A stretch of DNA of 36,057 nt from JBLHKS01 sp047620505 (GTDB lineage: Bacteria > Verrucomicrobiota > Verrucomicrobiia > Verrucomicrobiales > DEV007): positions 1-36,057 of the forward strand of contig JBLHKS010000056.1 in the NCBI GenBank assembly GCA_047620505.1. The letters run 5' to 3'. Below are positions 6,684 through 14,852 of the stretch, one piece after another (the stretch's first letter is position 1; each line of letters opens with the position of its first letter). The notes beneath the pieces are model-generated. The model saw nothing but the letters and a program-made list of their open reading frames with translations. It had not been told where the DNA came from and did not search any database. The translations under genes and the position numbers were made by a program.

Positions 6684-9307
6684 GTGAAGCGAGGCTTCTT
6701 TGGACTGCGGCCGCCTGCTGCCGCTTTGGGATTGGCAACCTGCTGCCATCTCCAGTCGACCGGCCTCCGCAGCAGGCTGCGAGAGGCGAGAGCGGCAGCA
6801 GGCGGCCGCAGTCCAGAGAAGGCTTCGCCTTCGTCTTTCTGTTGCTGCTCTCGCTCCTCGGCACAGCAACCGCTGAAACGCAACCGCTCCACGAAGCGCG
6901 CACCGAGCTCGAACCGTTTCTCCAGACCTACTGCATCCGCTGTCACGGCGAAGAAAAGCAGAAAGGGCAAGTTCGTTTTGACAATGTTAGTTGGGAAATC
7001 ACGAACAACGACAACGCGCAGCGTTGGCAGGATGTGCTCGATCAACTCAACGGCGGCGACATGCCTCCAGAAGACGAGAAGGCTCCAACGAATGAGGAGC
7101 TTTCAGCCGCTCTCGATGTCTTGACCGGTGCGGTGCTCGAAGCTCGCCACCGTCTCACGTCGCACGGCGGTGAGATCAAAATGCGTCGGCTCAACCAGCG
7201 CGAGTACTCAGCCACAATTCGCGACCTTTTCGGCTTTGGTGTTGTGTTAGAGGACATTCCGGAGGATGGCGAAATTGCAAGCTTCGACACTGTCGGCGCG
7301 GAGCAGTTCTTCACTTCGTCGCATTTCGAAAAATACTTCGAACTTGGCAAAAAAGTCGCGCTTGAATCCTTTCGCTTTAACTACAGCCCACGGCGCGAGG
7401 TCTCGTCCCAGCGCTATCAGCCGGAGGAACGCGTAACGGAGAAAATGCGCGAAAAGCTGGCGGACCTCGATCGCAAAATGGCTCTGAAGAAGCAGGGCGC
7501 GGGCTGGAAAGAGATGGGGTTCAAAGATGAAGGCGAGATGACGGTCACCTTTCAGCAATGGGACTCTCGCGCGGAATTGCCGCGGAAGTACCTTCAGTAT
7601 CCGAAGGTTGAGAGCGGGGTGTACGTTTCGGATGTCGCCAAATGGATCAGCGGTGCGCGGCACGTGGACATTCGCGGTGAGCACATTTTCCGCATTCATG
7701 GCGGCGTGGTTGGCGAAGTGCCTGAGATTCGACAAATCGTCAGACTTTGGGATCGTGACAGCATTCGAGGCACGCTGAAATTAGTGGGAACGCCGGACAA
7801 TCCCGAGTCGGTCGAATTTCGAACGAGCCGCGATATGGGACGGTCGCAACTCGCGCTCCAAGTTCGGGAGAACGTGCCGGAGAACACGATCAACACGATG
7901 CGCGGCTACATCGACAAAGTGCAGGGCCGCGGCGATCACACCGATCCGCGTCCGGCGATCTGGGTTGATTGGATCGAAATAGAGGGGCCGTTCTACCCTG
8001 ACACGCGTCCTAAAATCGAAGAAATCCTCTTTCCCGGCATGCCCACCGGCAAAGGTAGCCCTTACATTTGGGACGATGCGAAAATTGCCGAGCTGATCGA
8101 AAAATTTGCGTTCGAAGCCTTCCGCCGCCGCGCGCCGGATCCAGAATACGTCGCCAGCCTTCATCAGCTTTTTCAGGAAAAGCGCGCGACTGGAATGAAT
8201 CATCGCGACGCCATGGTTGAGGTCATGGGCATCATTCTGGCTTCCCCCGGGTTTCTCTACATTCAAGAAGCTGAGCCGACTGGGAAGGGTGAGAGACAGC
8301 TCACCAACCGCGAATTGGCGATTCGGCTCTCCTACTTTCTCTGGAGCTGTCCGCCCGACACCGAACTCTACGCCGTCGACCTCGCCGACCCTGACACGCT
8401 CGCCAAACAGGTCGACCGCATGCTCGCCGATCCGAAGTCGCGGGCGTTTCGCGACGGCTTCATCAGCCAGTGGGCTGAGTTTGAACGGTATGACGCGATC
8501 ACGGTCGACAACCGCGAGCATTTCCGTTTCAACGAAGGCGTGCAACACGATGCGAAGCGAGAAGTGGAGGAGTTTTTCGGTGTGCTGATCGAGGAAAACC
8601 TGTCGGTCCGCAATTTGATCGATTCGGACTTCGTCGTGATCAACAACGCGCTCGCCACGCACTACGACATCGACCTGCCAGCGCAGCGGAACGCGAATTT
8701 TCAAAAGGTCATGCTTCCCGCCGGCTCGCCACGCGGCGGGCTGATGACGCAAACCGCTTTCCTCACCACCGGCTCAAACGGCGAGCGCTCGTCGCCCGTG
8801 ATTCGCGGAGCGCTCGTGATGGAAAAACTGCTCCATGACGAACCCGCTCCGCCGCCGCCGAACGTGCCGGAACTCGGTTCCGCAGACGGTAAGCCGCGAT
8901 CAAATCGCGAGATGGTCGAGATGCATCAGAAGCAGGCGGTCTGCGCGTCGTGTCACAAGAAAATGGACGTGATCGGATTCGGTCTGGAGAACTTCGACAC
9001 GACCGGCCGCTGGCGCGCGACCGAGAAAGTGGGTAACCGGCAAACTCCGATCGAGCCGGGCGGAACGCTTCCCGATGGAACCGCTTTTGCCGATGTGAAG
9101 GAGTTGAAGACGGTTTTGCTCAAGCACGAAGACGACCTCGCTCAGCAGCTGCTGGAGTCGATGCTGGCTTACGCTCTTGGACGGACGATCGAGTTTTCCG
9201 ATGCCGACGACGTGGACGAGTTGCTCGCGAAACTGAAACCCGAAGGCTATCGAGTTCGATCGATGATTCGCGAAGTCGCGCTGAGTCCGCTCTTCAAACA
9301 AAAATGA
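6680..9307 (+). CDS. Exported cytochrome-like protein with DUF1587/DUF1595/DUF1592/DUF1588/DUF1585 domains
   Basis: The 875-residue protein starts at ATG 6680, overlapping the DUF1552 stop by 4 nt; the frame is open further upstream, but only inside that gene. A haem motif C85-I-R-C88-H89 lies in the N-terminal PSCyt1-like part and a second, C755-A-S-C758-H759, in the DUF1588/1585 part (followed by KKMDVIGFGLENFDTTG). MRRLNQREYSATIRDLFG marks DUF1587, ELAIRLSYFLWSCPPDTEL marks DUF1592, and GGLMTQTAFLTTGSNGERSSP with RGALVMEKLL marks DUF1588. The C-terminus has the DUF1585 segment SMLAYALGRTIEFSD. The role is presumed periplasmic electron transfer or polymer metabolism with its DUF1552 partner. 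Oddly, about 43 residues between the start and the hydrophobic signal (FAFVFLLLLSLLGTATA) are encoded by a long imperfect palindrome, so the original start may have been just upstream of the signal peptide. Confidence 0.87.
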   Translation: MSEARLLWTAAACCRFGIGNLLPSPVDRPPQQAARGESGSRRPQSREGFAFVFLLLLSLLGTATAETQPLHEARTELEPFLQTYCIRCHGEEKQKGQVRFDNVSWEITNNDNAQRWQDVLDQLNGGDMPPEDEKAPTNEELSAALDVLTGAVLEARHRLTSHGGEIKMRRLNQREYSATIRDLFGFGVVLEDIPEDGEIASFDTVGAEQFFTSSHFEKYFELGKKVALESFRFNYSPRREVSSQRYQPEERVTEKMREKLADLDRKMALKKQGAGWKEMGFKDEGEMTVTFQQWDSRAELPRKYLQYPKVESGVYVSDVAKWISGARHVDIRGEHIFRIHGGVVGEVPEIRQIVRLWDRDSIRGTLKLVGTPDNPESVEFRTSRDMGRSQLALQVRENVPENTINTMRGYIDKVQGRGDHTDPRPAIWVDWIEIEGPFYPDTRPKIEEILFPGMPTGKGSPYIWDDAKIAELIEKFAFEAFRRRAPDPEYVASLHQLFQEKRATGMNHRDAMVEVMGIILASPGFLYIQEAEPTGKGERQLTNRELAIRLSYFLWSCPPDTELYAVDLADPDTLAKQVDRMLADPKSRAFRDGFISQWAEFERYDAITVDNREHFRFNEGVQHDAKREVEEFFGVLIEENLSVRNLIDSDFVVINNALATHYDIDLPAQRNANFQKVMLPAGSPRGGLMTQTAFLTTGSNGERSSPVIRGALVMEKLLHDEPAPPPPNVPELGSADGKPRSNREMVEMHQKQAVCASCHKKMDVIGFGLENFDTTGRWRATEKVGNRQTPIEPGGTLPDGTAFADVKELKTVLLKHEDDLAQQLLESMLAYALGRTIEFSDADDVDELLAKLKPEGYRVRSMIREVALSPLFKQK
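6695..6821. repeat. 127-bp imperfect palindromic element inside a coding start region
   Basis: The arms at 6695-6725 and 6791-6821 are inverted repeats matching at 30 of 31 positions, with 25 consecutive perfect pairs (6701-6725 against 6791-6815). Inner arms at 6735-6746 and 6769-6780 match at 11 of 12, and GTCGAC at 6755-6760 forms the centre. All share one axis at about 6758. It lies in frame within the gene starting at 6680, encoding an Arg/Pro/Ala-rich stretch. It resembles REP- or MITE-like palindromic elements, or the in-frame palindromic elements known from Rickettsia. No second copy is visible in the window. Confidence 0.8.
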
Positions 9308-9479
9308 ACCTGGTAGAGCGCCGCCGCTTTCGAGCTTAGCTTCTTCCGGCTCTGCAATGCTGTTGCCGCAACTCGAAGGATTTGGCCCGCTACCCCGACG
9401 GCGTGCAGGCTGATGCCCAAGTGAAACCATGAACTTCCTCCGTACGGGACCTCGATCAAAATTGAACGAACATCAAACC
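9308..9479. other. Intergenic region with DUF6807 leader repeat
   Basis: Bases 9421-9479 hold the leader shared with the copy at 611-669: AACCATGAACTTCCTCCG, then a GGRCCTCGAT block, then ACATCAAACC directly before the start codon. The copy at 5101-5130 shares only the first part. An upstream ATG at 9429 is in frame with the gene here but is followed by a stop in the leader of copy 1. I see no strong Shine-Dalgarno sequence before 9480. Confidence 0.5.
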
Positions 9480-10511
9480 ATGACAAAAGCCGCCTACTTT
9501 ATCGCCTACCTCGTAACCTGCGCCGCCGCACTCGCCGATGTCCAAGTCTCCGAGCTTGAGGACCGCATCCGCGTCGAGATCGACGGGAAGCTCTTCACGG
9601 AATGGCGGCACAAGGATTGGTTCGCTCCCTACTTTTACCCGGTTGTGGGACCCAACGGAGAGAACATCACCCGGAACTATCCCATGAAGGAAGGCGTCGA
9701 GCATGAAAGCCAGGATCATCCCCATCATCGTTCGCTTCGTTTTGCGCACAGTGACGTGAACGGTGTCAATTTCTGGTATTGGGGGCCTGGAAAAGAAGGT
9801 GTGCATTCCGCGAGTATCGAACTGGAAAAGATCGAGTCCATCCGCTCCGGCGAGACCGGAGAATTCGTCGCCTGGTGTCGTTGGCTCGATGGAGAAAAAC
9901 TTGTCGTGCGAGAACGAATGCGGGTCGTTTTTACTCCACTCAAAAACCGGCAGGTGCTGATGGATTACGATGTCGAACTTCACGCTGGAGCGAAACCGGT
10001 GACGTTTGGCGACATGAAAGACGGCGGCCTGTTCGTGCGCGTTGCGGGGACGATGAGGGTAGCGGAAAGCGACAAGGCGGGCGGAGCAAAACTGAAAGGA
10101 TCGCTACTAAACAGTCGCGGCGACCGGGACGCTGTCACCTGGGGCAAACGCGCCGAGTGGATCGACTACATCGGCCCCGACGCGAGCGGCAAAACGGTCG
10201 GGATCGCGATGTTCGATCATCCGTCGAACCCGCGGTATCCAACGCACTGGCACTCGAGAACCTACGGATTGCTCGCGGCGAACCGGTTCGGGACCGATCA
10301 CTTTGACCCGAAGTTTCAGAAGGAAAAAGGGATCTCGTGTCGGCCTCACGGCGACCAATGCCCGGCCTGCAATTCTCGTGGCGGCGACTTTACTATTCCG
10401 GCAAACGATTCTCTGAAGCTGAGACACCGAATCTATTTTCATCACGGCGATTCGGAGACGGCGGAGGTGGCTACGAAGTCTCGTGATTATATTGCACCCG
10501 CCGACCGCTGA
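9480..10511 (+). CDS. DUF6807 (PmoA-like) family exported protein, intact copy
   Basis: This 343-residue protein has a signal peptide (YFIAYLVTCAAALAD) and a single DUF6807 domain. His-rich motifs (HESQDHPHHRSLRFAHSD, then NFWYWGPGKEG) sit near residues 68-103, and the second half contains FDHPSNPRYPTHWHSRTYG and CRPHGDQCPACNSRGG. It ends naturally at RDYIAPADR. The start at 9480 aligns with that of the copy at 670; the in-frame ATG at 9429 lies in the leader repeat and adds no sensible signal. Members are common in Verrucomicrobia and Planctomycetes next to sulfatases and sugar-related genes, and some are annotated as PmoA-family on the basis of remote similarity. No activity is established. 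It is near-identical at the DNA level to the first copy over about 1 kb, so the duplication is recent. A sulfatase follows 37 bases downstream. Confidence 0.83.
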   Translation: MTKAAYFIAYLVTCAAALADVQVSELEDRIRVEIDGKLFTEWRHKDWFAPYFYPVVGPNGENITRNYPMKEGVEHESQDHPHHRSLRFAHSDVNGVNFWYWGPGKEGVHSASIELEKIESIRSGETGEFVAWCRWLDGEKLVVRERMRVVFTPLKNRQVLMDYDVELHAGAKPVTFGDMKDGGLFVRVAGTMRVAESDKAGGAKLKGSLLNSRGDRDAVTWGKRAEWIDYIGPDASGKTVGIAMFDHPSNPRYPTHWHSRTYGLLAANRFGTDHFDPKFQKEKGISCRPHGDQCPACNSRGGDFTIPANDSLKLRHRIYFHHGDSETAEVATKSRDYIAPADR

Positions 10512-10548
10512 CGGGTTGCAAATACGCGGCCCGCAGGTTTGATGCCGG

Positions 10549-12003
10549 ATGCTATTTTTGAAACGCATCTCCCTCGTCGTTGTCTTCGCCGCGATCGGCC
10601 TCGGCCTGACACTGCCAGCAACTGCTGAGAAGCCGAACCTGATTTTCATCATGGCTGATGACCTCGGCTACGGTGATCTCGGCTGTTTCGGCTCGACGAA
10701 AATCAAGACGCCGAATCTCGATAGAATGGCCGCTGAAGGGATGAAGCTGACGGATTTTTACGCGGGCTCGACGGTTTGCGCGCCGAGTCGCTGTGTGCTG
10801 ATGACCGGGCTCCACACCGGCCACTGCTGGGTCCGCGGAAATGCGAACAGCGCGCCGAAGCAGACGCTCCAGCCGGACCACGTCACGGTCGCGGCCAAGA
10901 TGAAGGAGGCCGGTTACGCGACGGCGCTTTGCGGAAAGTGGGGGTTGGGTGAACTCGAGTCGACCGGGCATCCGAATCTTCACGGATTTGATTATTTTTA
11001 CGGCTATCTGAATCAGCGGCACGCTCACAATTTCTACCCGGAATTCCTCATCGAAGACAGAGAGGTTGTGAAGCTCCGAAACAAGTCAGCGCCCGAGTGG
11101 GTGGCGTTGAGAAAGGAAAGGGGTTTCGCTGATGACGGGGCTGGTTGGGCGTCGCCAGAGCATAAGCTGGATTACAGCCATGACTTGATTGTTGAGAAGG
11201 CGTTTACCTGGCTGGAGGAAAATAAGGACGGGCCGTTTTTTCTGTATTTGCCGTTTACGATTCCGCATGCCAACAACGAGGCGACGAAGGGAACGGGCAA
11301 CGGTCAGGAAGTTCCAGATCACGGAATTTATGCGGATAAAGACTGGCCAGATCCGGACAAGGGCCAGGCGGCGATGGTTTCTCGAATGGATGGCGACATC
11401 GGGCGGATTTTCGCTTGGCTGAAGGCGAACGGGCTCGATGAAAACACTTTGGTGATGTTCACGAGCGACAACGGGCACCACAAGGAAGGCGGGAACGATC
11501 CGGAATTTTTCGACGCGAACGGCCCGCTCCAGGGGATGAAGCGCGCGATGCACGAAGGCGGGATTCGCGTCCCGACGATCGCGCGTTGGCCCGGAAAAAT
11601 CGCCGCAGGATCGGATTCGAATCACCCGGCTTACTTTGGCGATTTGATGGCGTCGGCGTGCGAATTGGCGGGCGTGAAACCGCCGACTAACGCGGATTCG
11701 ATCTCTTTTCTGCCGGCGCTGACCGGCGAAGGCGAGCAGAAGACTCACGATTATTTGTATTGGGAATTTTACGAGCAGGGCGGCAAGCAGGCGGTCCGGT
11801 TCGGCGATTGGAAAGCGATCCGCAGGCCGATGCTGACGGGCGAAATCCAGCTTTACAATTTGGCTGAGGATATCGGAGAGGAGAAGAATCTGGCGTCTCA
11901 GTTTCCGGAGAAAGTTCAGCAGGCGGCGAAGATGATGGACGAAGCCCACGTCGATGATCCGAACTGGCCGCTGCCGAAGCCGAAAGGGAAGAAGAAGCGC
12001 TGA
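10549..12003 (+). CDS. Arylsulfatase-type exported sulfatase
   Basis: This 484-residue sulfatase of the alkaline phosphatase superfamily removes sulfate esters from an organic substrate outside the cytoplasm. It has a signal peptide (VVVFAAIGLGLTLPATA), then the N-terminal metal-binding MADDLGYGD with Asp37-Asp38. The formylglycine site C77-A-P-S-R lies in VCAPSRCVLMTG, so Cys77 should be converted by a formylglycine-generating enzyme (not in this window). Downstream, KWGLGE, LYLPFTIPHANNE and MFTSDNGHHKEGG complete the site, and MHEGGIRVPTIARWPG is the usual lid-strand region. The C-terminal part (WEFYEQGGKQAVRFGDWKAIR) is typical of arylsulfatase A-like enzymes of marine and soil PVC bacteria. 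The substrate cannot be inferred. It ends with a KKR tail and converges on the HAD gene, leaving only 6 bases between stops. Confidence 0.9.
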   Translation: MLFLKRISLVVVFAAIGLGLTLPATAEKPNLIFIMADDLGYGDLGCFGSTKIKTPNLDRMAAEGMKLTDFYAGSTVCAPSRCVLMTGLHTGHCWVRGNANSAPKQTLQPDHVTVAAKMKEAGYATALCGKWGLGELESTGHPNLHGFDYFYGYLNQRHAHNFYPEFLIEDREVVKLRNKSAPEWVALRKERGFADDGAGWASPEHKLDYSHDLIVEKAFTWLEENKDGPFFLYLPFTIPHANNEATKGTGNGQEVPDHGIYADKDWPDPDKGQAAMVSRMDGDIGRIFAWLKANGLDENTLVMFTSDNGHHKEGGNDPEFFDANGPLQGMKRAMHEGGIRVPTIARWPGKIAAGSDSNHPAYFGDLMASACELAGVKPPTNADSISFLPALTGEGEQKTHDYLYWEFYEQGGKQAVRFGDWKAIRRPMLTGEIQLYNLAEDIGEEKNLASQFPEKVQQAAKMMDEAHVDDPNWPLPKPKGKKKR

Positions 12004-12009
12004 ATCGGA

Positions 12010-12507
12010 TCAGGTTTGCGAGCTTCGCCAGTGCGCGAGTCCGCGTTCGAAGCTTGCTCGATCCACGCCGTTTTTAACGAGCTCAGCGGTGACGCCGAGT
12101 TGGCCGACTTCATCGATGTTTCGCGCTTCGTCGTCGAAGAAAAGCATGTCTTCGAACGCGTGGCCGGTTTGGCGGCGCAGCGATTCGAAGTGCGCGGTTT
12201 TGGAGCCTGGATAGATTTCCTCGAATTGGAAAATGCCGCGCAGATCCCAGGTTTCGAGGACCCAACGCGCCCAGTCCGGCTGACTTGTCCGGGAAGCGAG
12301 CGCAAGCGGGGTTTGGGAACTCAGCAGCTGCTGGAGAATTTCTTCGACGTCCGGGTAGAGTTTGAACTCGCGCTCATCGGCGTCGAAAATCCGACCATCG
12401 CGCTCGGTGAACGGCCAGGTCGTGCAGTCGATCCAGACTCCGCCGGTCGACCACAGGGTGAAGTCGAGATCGAAGACGATGAGCTTGGGAAGGTCGGTTT
12501 CCGCCAT
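12010..12507 (-). CDS. HAD-superfamily phosphatase, magnesium-dependent phosphatase-1 (MDP-1) type
   Basis: This 165-residue cytoplasmic protein starts at the Met of MAETDLPKL (complement of 12507). The longer open frame to 12675 adds a basic stretch with no domain and overlaps the divergent SH3-protein gene. Motif I is D13-L-D15-F-T, with Asp13 the predicted nucleophile. LALASRTSQPDWA is motif II, Lys103 in GSKTAHFESL fits motif III, and MLFFDDEARN supplies the acidic motif IV. Length and motifs match the MDP-1 family (PF12689), which dephosphorylates small phosphorylated compounds or protein tyrosines in vitro. The physiological substrate is unknown. Gln-Gln-Leu-Leu near residue 60 is encoded by an AGCAGCTGCT word (12323-12332). 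Confidence 0.82.
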   Translation of the reverse strand: MAETDLPKLIVFDLDFTLWSTGGVWIDCTTWPFTERDGRIFDADEREFKLYPDVEEILQQLLSSQTPLALASRTSQPDWARWVLETWDLRGIFQFEEIYPGSKTAHFESLRRQTGHAFEDMLFFDDEARNIDEVGQLGVTAELVKNGVDRASFERGLAHWRSSQT

Positions 12508-12637
12508 GTTGAATCGTGGCCGATCCGGGCAAGCCGCGCCAGCGAAGAAAAGATAGACGCGCTTTCGTCGATGAGCTAAACTCGGCCCCCGCTGCCTGAG
12601 ATTCTGGCGGCAGAAACTCTGTTCCGTTCTTATTTTT

Positions 12638-14578
12638 ATGAAAACGTTTTTCAGCCTGCTCGGCGCCGTGGCCATTGGGATTTTCCCGGCGATTTCCGAT
12701 GCACAAAACGATTCGCTGCTCGACTCAGCGACAAACGACCGACTTCTGCGCAGCTCCGGGCCGTCGCCCGAGGTGATGACCGGCTACAGCAGCGGTCATA
12801 ACGGTAGCCGAACCCAGGTCGACCTTCAGGCTTACGAACGCCGGAATCAGCAGGAGGCAGTCGATAAATCGCGCGGAATCAAAGATGCGATGCGGAGGGT
12901 GGCCGACAAAATGCCCAAGAATTATGGCGAAAAGAAGGATGCGGTTCCGACTGGGATTACGGATGGAAACTGGCAGTCAAATCGGCTTGCGCGGATTCGC
13001 GGCGAGGCCCCGACGGAGACGCGAAGCTACCAGACTTACGATTATCGGGCGGAAAAGCCGCGGGAGAAGCGAGGGATTTTGGAGTCGATCGGAGACACGC
13101 TGAATTCGGCGTCGAATCGCGAAGACCAGTACGTCGAGAAGCGGCGCGCGGGTCTGGTGCAGGACGATTTTGATCCAATCGGACGTGTCGGCGATGCGAC
13201 GGGCGGGTTGCGTTCGCTCGCAGGAAATCTCGGTGGGACGGTCGCCTCAGTCTTGCCGAACGGGCCCGGTTCCGCTGACCAGGCCGAGCAGCCAGCTTCT
13301 CGGGAATATCGTCCTCAGCCGCTTCGCCAGCACAATAATCCGGTGTCGATTCCGGATATGATCGCCAAGCAGGCACCGCAAGGTCCGCCTCAGCGCCAGC
13401 CGCAACCGGCTCAGGACGAGGCTCCAGTTCAGCCGCTGGACGAGCAGACTCGAACAGCGAGTTATCTCGGAGCGGGCAGCGAATCGGTGAACGATAATCG
13501 GGTGCGCAAGCTCACGGACGTCTTTGGAAAGAAGGAGCGGCCAGCCCCAGCAGCTGCTCAGCCGGCCGGAGCTGGAAATGGCATTTTCCGGCAGAAACCG
13601 ATGCCCGGCTACACGCCTCCGAGTCATCAGTTCCAGCCAGCGGCGACGCAGCCCGCAGCAACGCACCAATCGGATGCCGACGTGGTTGCTGGGAGAGGGT
13701 TCGATGCGACTCCTCCGCCTCCAGCTCCAGTTGAAGCGGGTGTCGAAAATCCGTATCTCGACGAACCTCAGGTCGCGGCGAATTCGCAAGGCCCGGCTCC
13801 GCAAGCTGAGCAGGAAAGCGTCGGCGCGCCCAAAAAATTCAGTCTCGGGCTACCATCGATCCGCATCGGCGGCGGCAAAGTGAACAACGGCGAGCCGGCA
13901 GCTCCGAAGGAAAAGCCAGCAGCTGCTGACGGTCCCGGAATTGGCCAGCGATTCGCAAATTCGGTTCGCGGAATCGGAGCCAGCGAGCCGAGCGCATCGG
14001 ACGCGGCAAATACGGCGATTCTCTCCAGCGGCGGGAGCGGAAATTATTACGCGGTGAAGTCAGGTTCGAGCGAGTTTCACGGTTACAACGACTACTCGGT
14101 TTCCTCGTCGAATGTGGTGAACCTGAAGATGGGCTCGACGGTCGAGTTGACCAAGGCAGGCGAGCAGTGGTCGGCAGTTCGGCTTTCGGACGGTCGCGAA
14201 GGAATCATGCGGACGAAGGATTTGCGCAAGGCCCGGGCTGGCGAAGTCCGTTCGGGAAGCGCGATGGCGACGACGACAACGAGGCCGATTCCGGCGGCCC
14301 CTGCCGCTCCAGCTCCAGCAGCGCCGAGAGCGGCCCCGAATTACAATCTTGCTCCGCTTCCGACTGCGGATCCGGCACCTGCGATCGTCCGCAATCCGCA
14401 AAGCACCGGAGTGCTGACGCGTGACGGCGCGAGAATTAAGGGATCTTACTACGCGGCTCCTGAGGTCACGCCGCTTCCCGATATTCAGGGTGAGAACGGC
14501 CGAAAGGTCGAACTCGGCCAGGGGCTTCTTCCTCCGGCTCCTCAGCGGCCAGCGCCGATTGAAGAAGAAGGGGACTGA
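12638..14578 (+). CDS. Exported Pro/Ala/Gln-rich protein with a bacterial SH3-like domain
   Basis: This 646-residue protein begins with a clear signal peptide (MKTFFSLLGAVAIGIFPAISDAQ). A charged, Arg-rich region follows, then a long low-complexity stretch rich in Pro, Ala and Gln (about residues 210-460). A compact segment near residues 467-535 (YYAVKSGSSEFHGY, VVNLKMGSTVELTKAG, WSAVRLSDGREGIMRTKDL) looks like a bacterial SH3-type domain. The tail is again Pro/Ala-rich. Such proteins often bind the cell wall or act as flexible envelope scaffolds, but no specific function is recognised. Two Ala-Ala-Ala triplets in the low-complexity region are encoded by AGCAGCTGCT words (13549 and 13918). 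It is divergent from the HAD gene and appears monocistronic. Confidence 0.72.
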   Translation: MKTFFSLLGAVAIGIFPAISDAQNDSLLDSATNDRLLRSSGPSPEVMTGYSSGHNGSRTQVDLQAYERRNQQEAVDKSRGIKDAMRRVADKMPKNYGEKKDAVPTGITDGNWQSNRLARIRGEAPTETRSYQTYDYRAEKPREKRGILESIGDTLNSASNREDQYVEKRRAGLVQDDFDPIGRVGDATGGLRSLAGNLGGTVASVLPNGPGSADQAEQPASREYRPQPLRQHNNPVSIPDMIAKQAPQGPPQRQPQPAQDEAPVQPLDEQTRTASYLGAGSESVNDNRVRKLTDVFGKKERPAPAAAQPAGAGNGIFRQKPMPGYTPPSHQFQPAATQPAATHQSDADVVAGRGFDATPPPPAPVEAGVENPYLDEPQVAANSQGPAPQAEQESVGAPKKFSLGLPSIRIGGGKVNNGEPAAPKEKPAAADGPGIGQRFANSVRGIGASEPSASDAANTAILSSGGSGNYYAVKSGSSEFHGYNDYSVSSSNVVNLKMGSTVELTKAGEQWSAVRLSDGREGIMRTKDLRKARAGEVRSGSAMATTTTRPIPAAPAAPAPAAPRAAPNYNLAPLPTADPAPAIVRNPQSTGVLTRDGARIKGSYYAAPEVTPLPDIQGENGRKVELGQGLLPPAPQRPAPIEEEGD

Positions 14579-14852
14579 TCGGCGGCGGCCGAACAGCCCG
14601 CCTCGCTACCGCCTGAGATCAACTGATCATCGCCCCTGATAAAATGGCGCGATTGTTCGGCCGTTGGATCTGGCGCGCAGTTTTTCATCGATGCTCAGCA
14701 TCGAAAAAGCTCCACCGTCGCAAATCCGCTTGTCTGTTTCCTCGATCTCCGGGCGATTGCCCGAAGCATCCTGACATCATCACAAAAATATTTGTCTTTT
14801 GTGAAATATCAACCTACTTTGTGGGCGTGTCAGGATAAACGAGGAGGAACAA
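14579..14852. promoter_or_regulatory. AT-rich upstream region with nested dyads and a strong ribosome-binding site
   Basis: The last 90 bases before the next gene are distinctly AT-rich. CACAAAA at 14781-14787 pairs with TTTTGTG at 14797-14803. Outside it, CCTGACA at 14770-14776 pairs with TGTCAGG at 14828-14834. The inner dyad could be an operator or a hairpin in the transcript. GAGGAGG at 14841-14847, five bases before ATG 14853, is the best Shine-Dalgarno match noticed in the window and fixes the start of the following gene. No clear -35/-10 pair could be chosen. Confidence 0.5.

Larger units (their letters stand above)
611..10511 (+). repeat. Dispersed DUF6807 duplication (three copies with leader)
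   Basis: Copy 1 covers 670-1690 with leader 611-669; copy 2 covers 9480-10500 with leader 9421-9479. They match closely over about 1 kb with scattered substitutions and no gaps noticed. Copy 3 is 4677-5074, lacking the first two thirds and carrying one base deletion. A leader fragment follows copy 3 at 5101-5130. All are in direct orientation. This makes the region prone to homologous deletion and to assembly collapse. Confidence 0.8.

Noticed and set aside
12508..12675. Upstream extension of the HAD phosphatase
   Set aside because: It has low-complexity basic sequence without homology, and it overlaps the start of the divergent SH3-protein gene. The Met at 12507 gives the normal family length.
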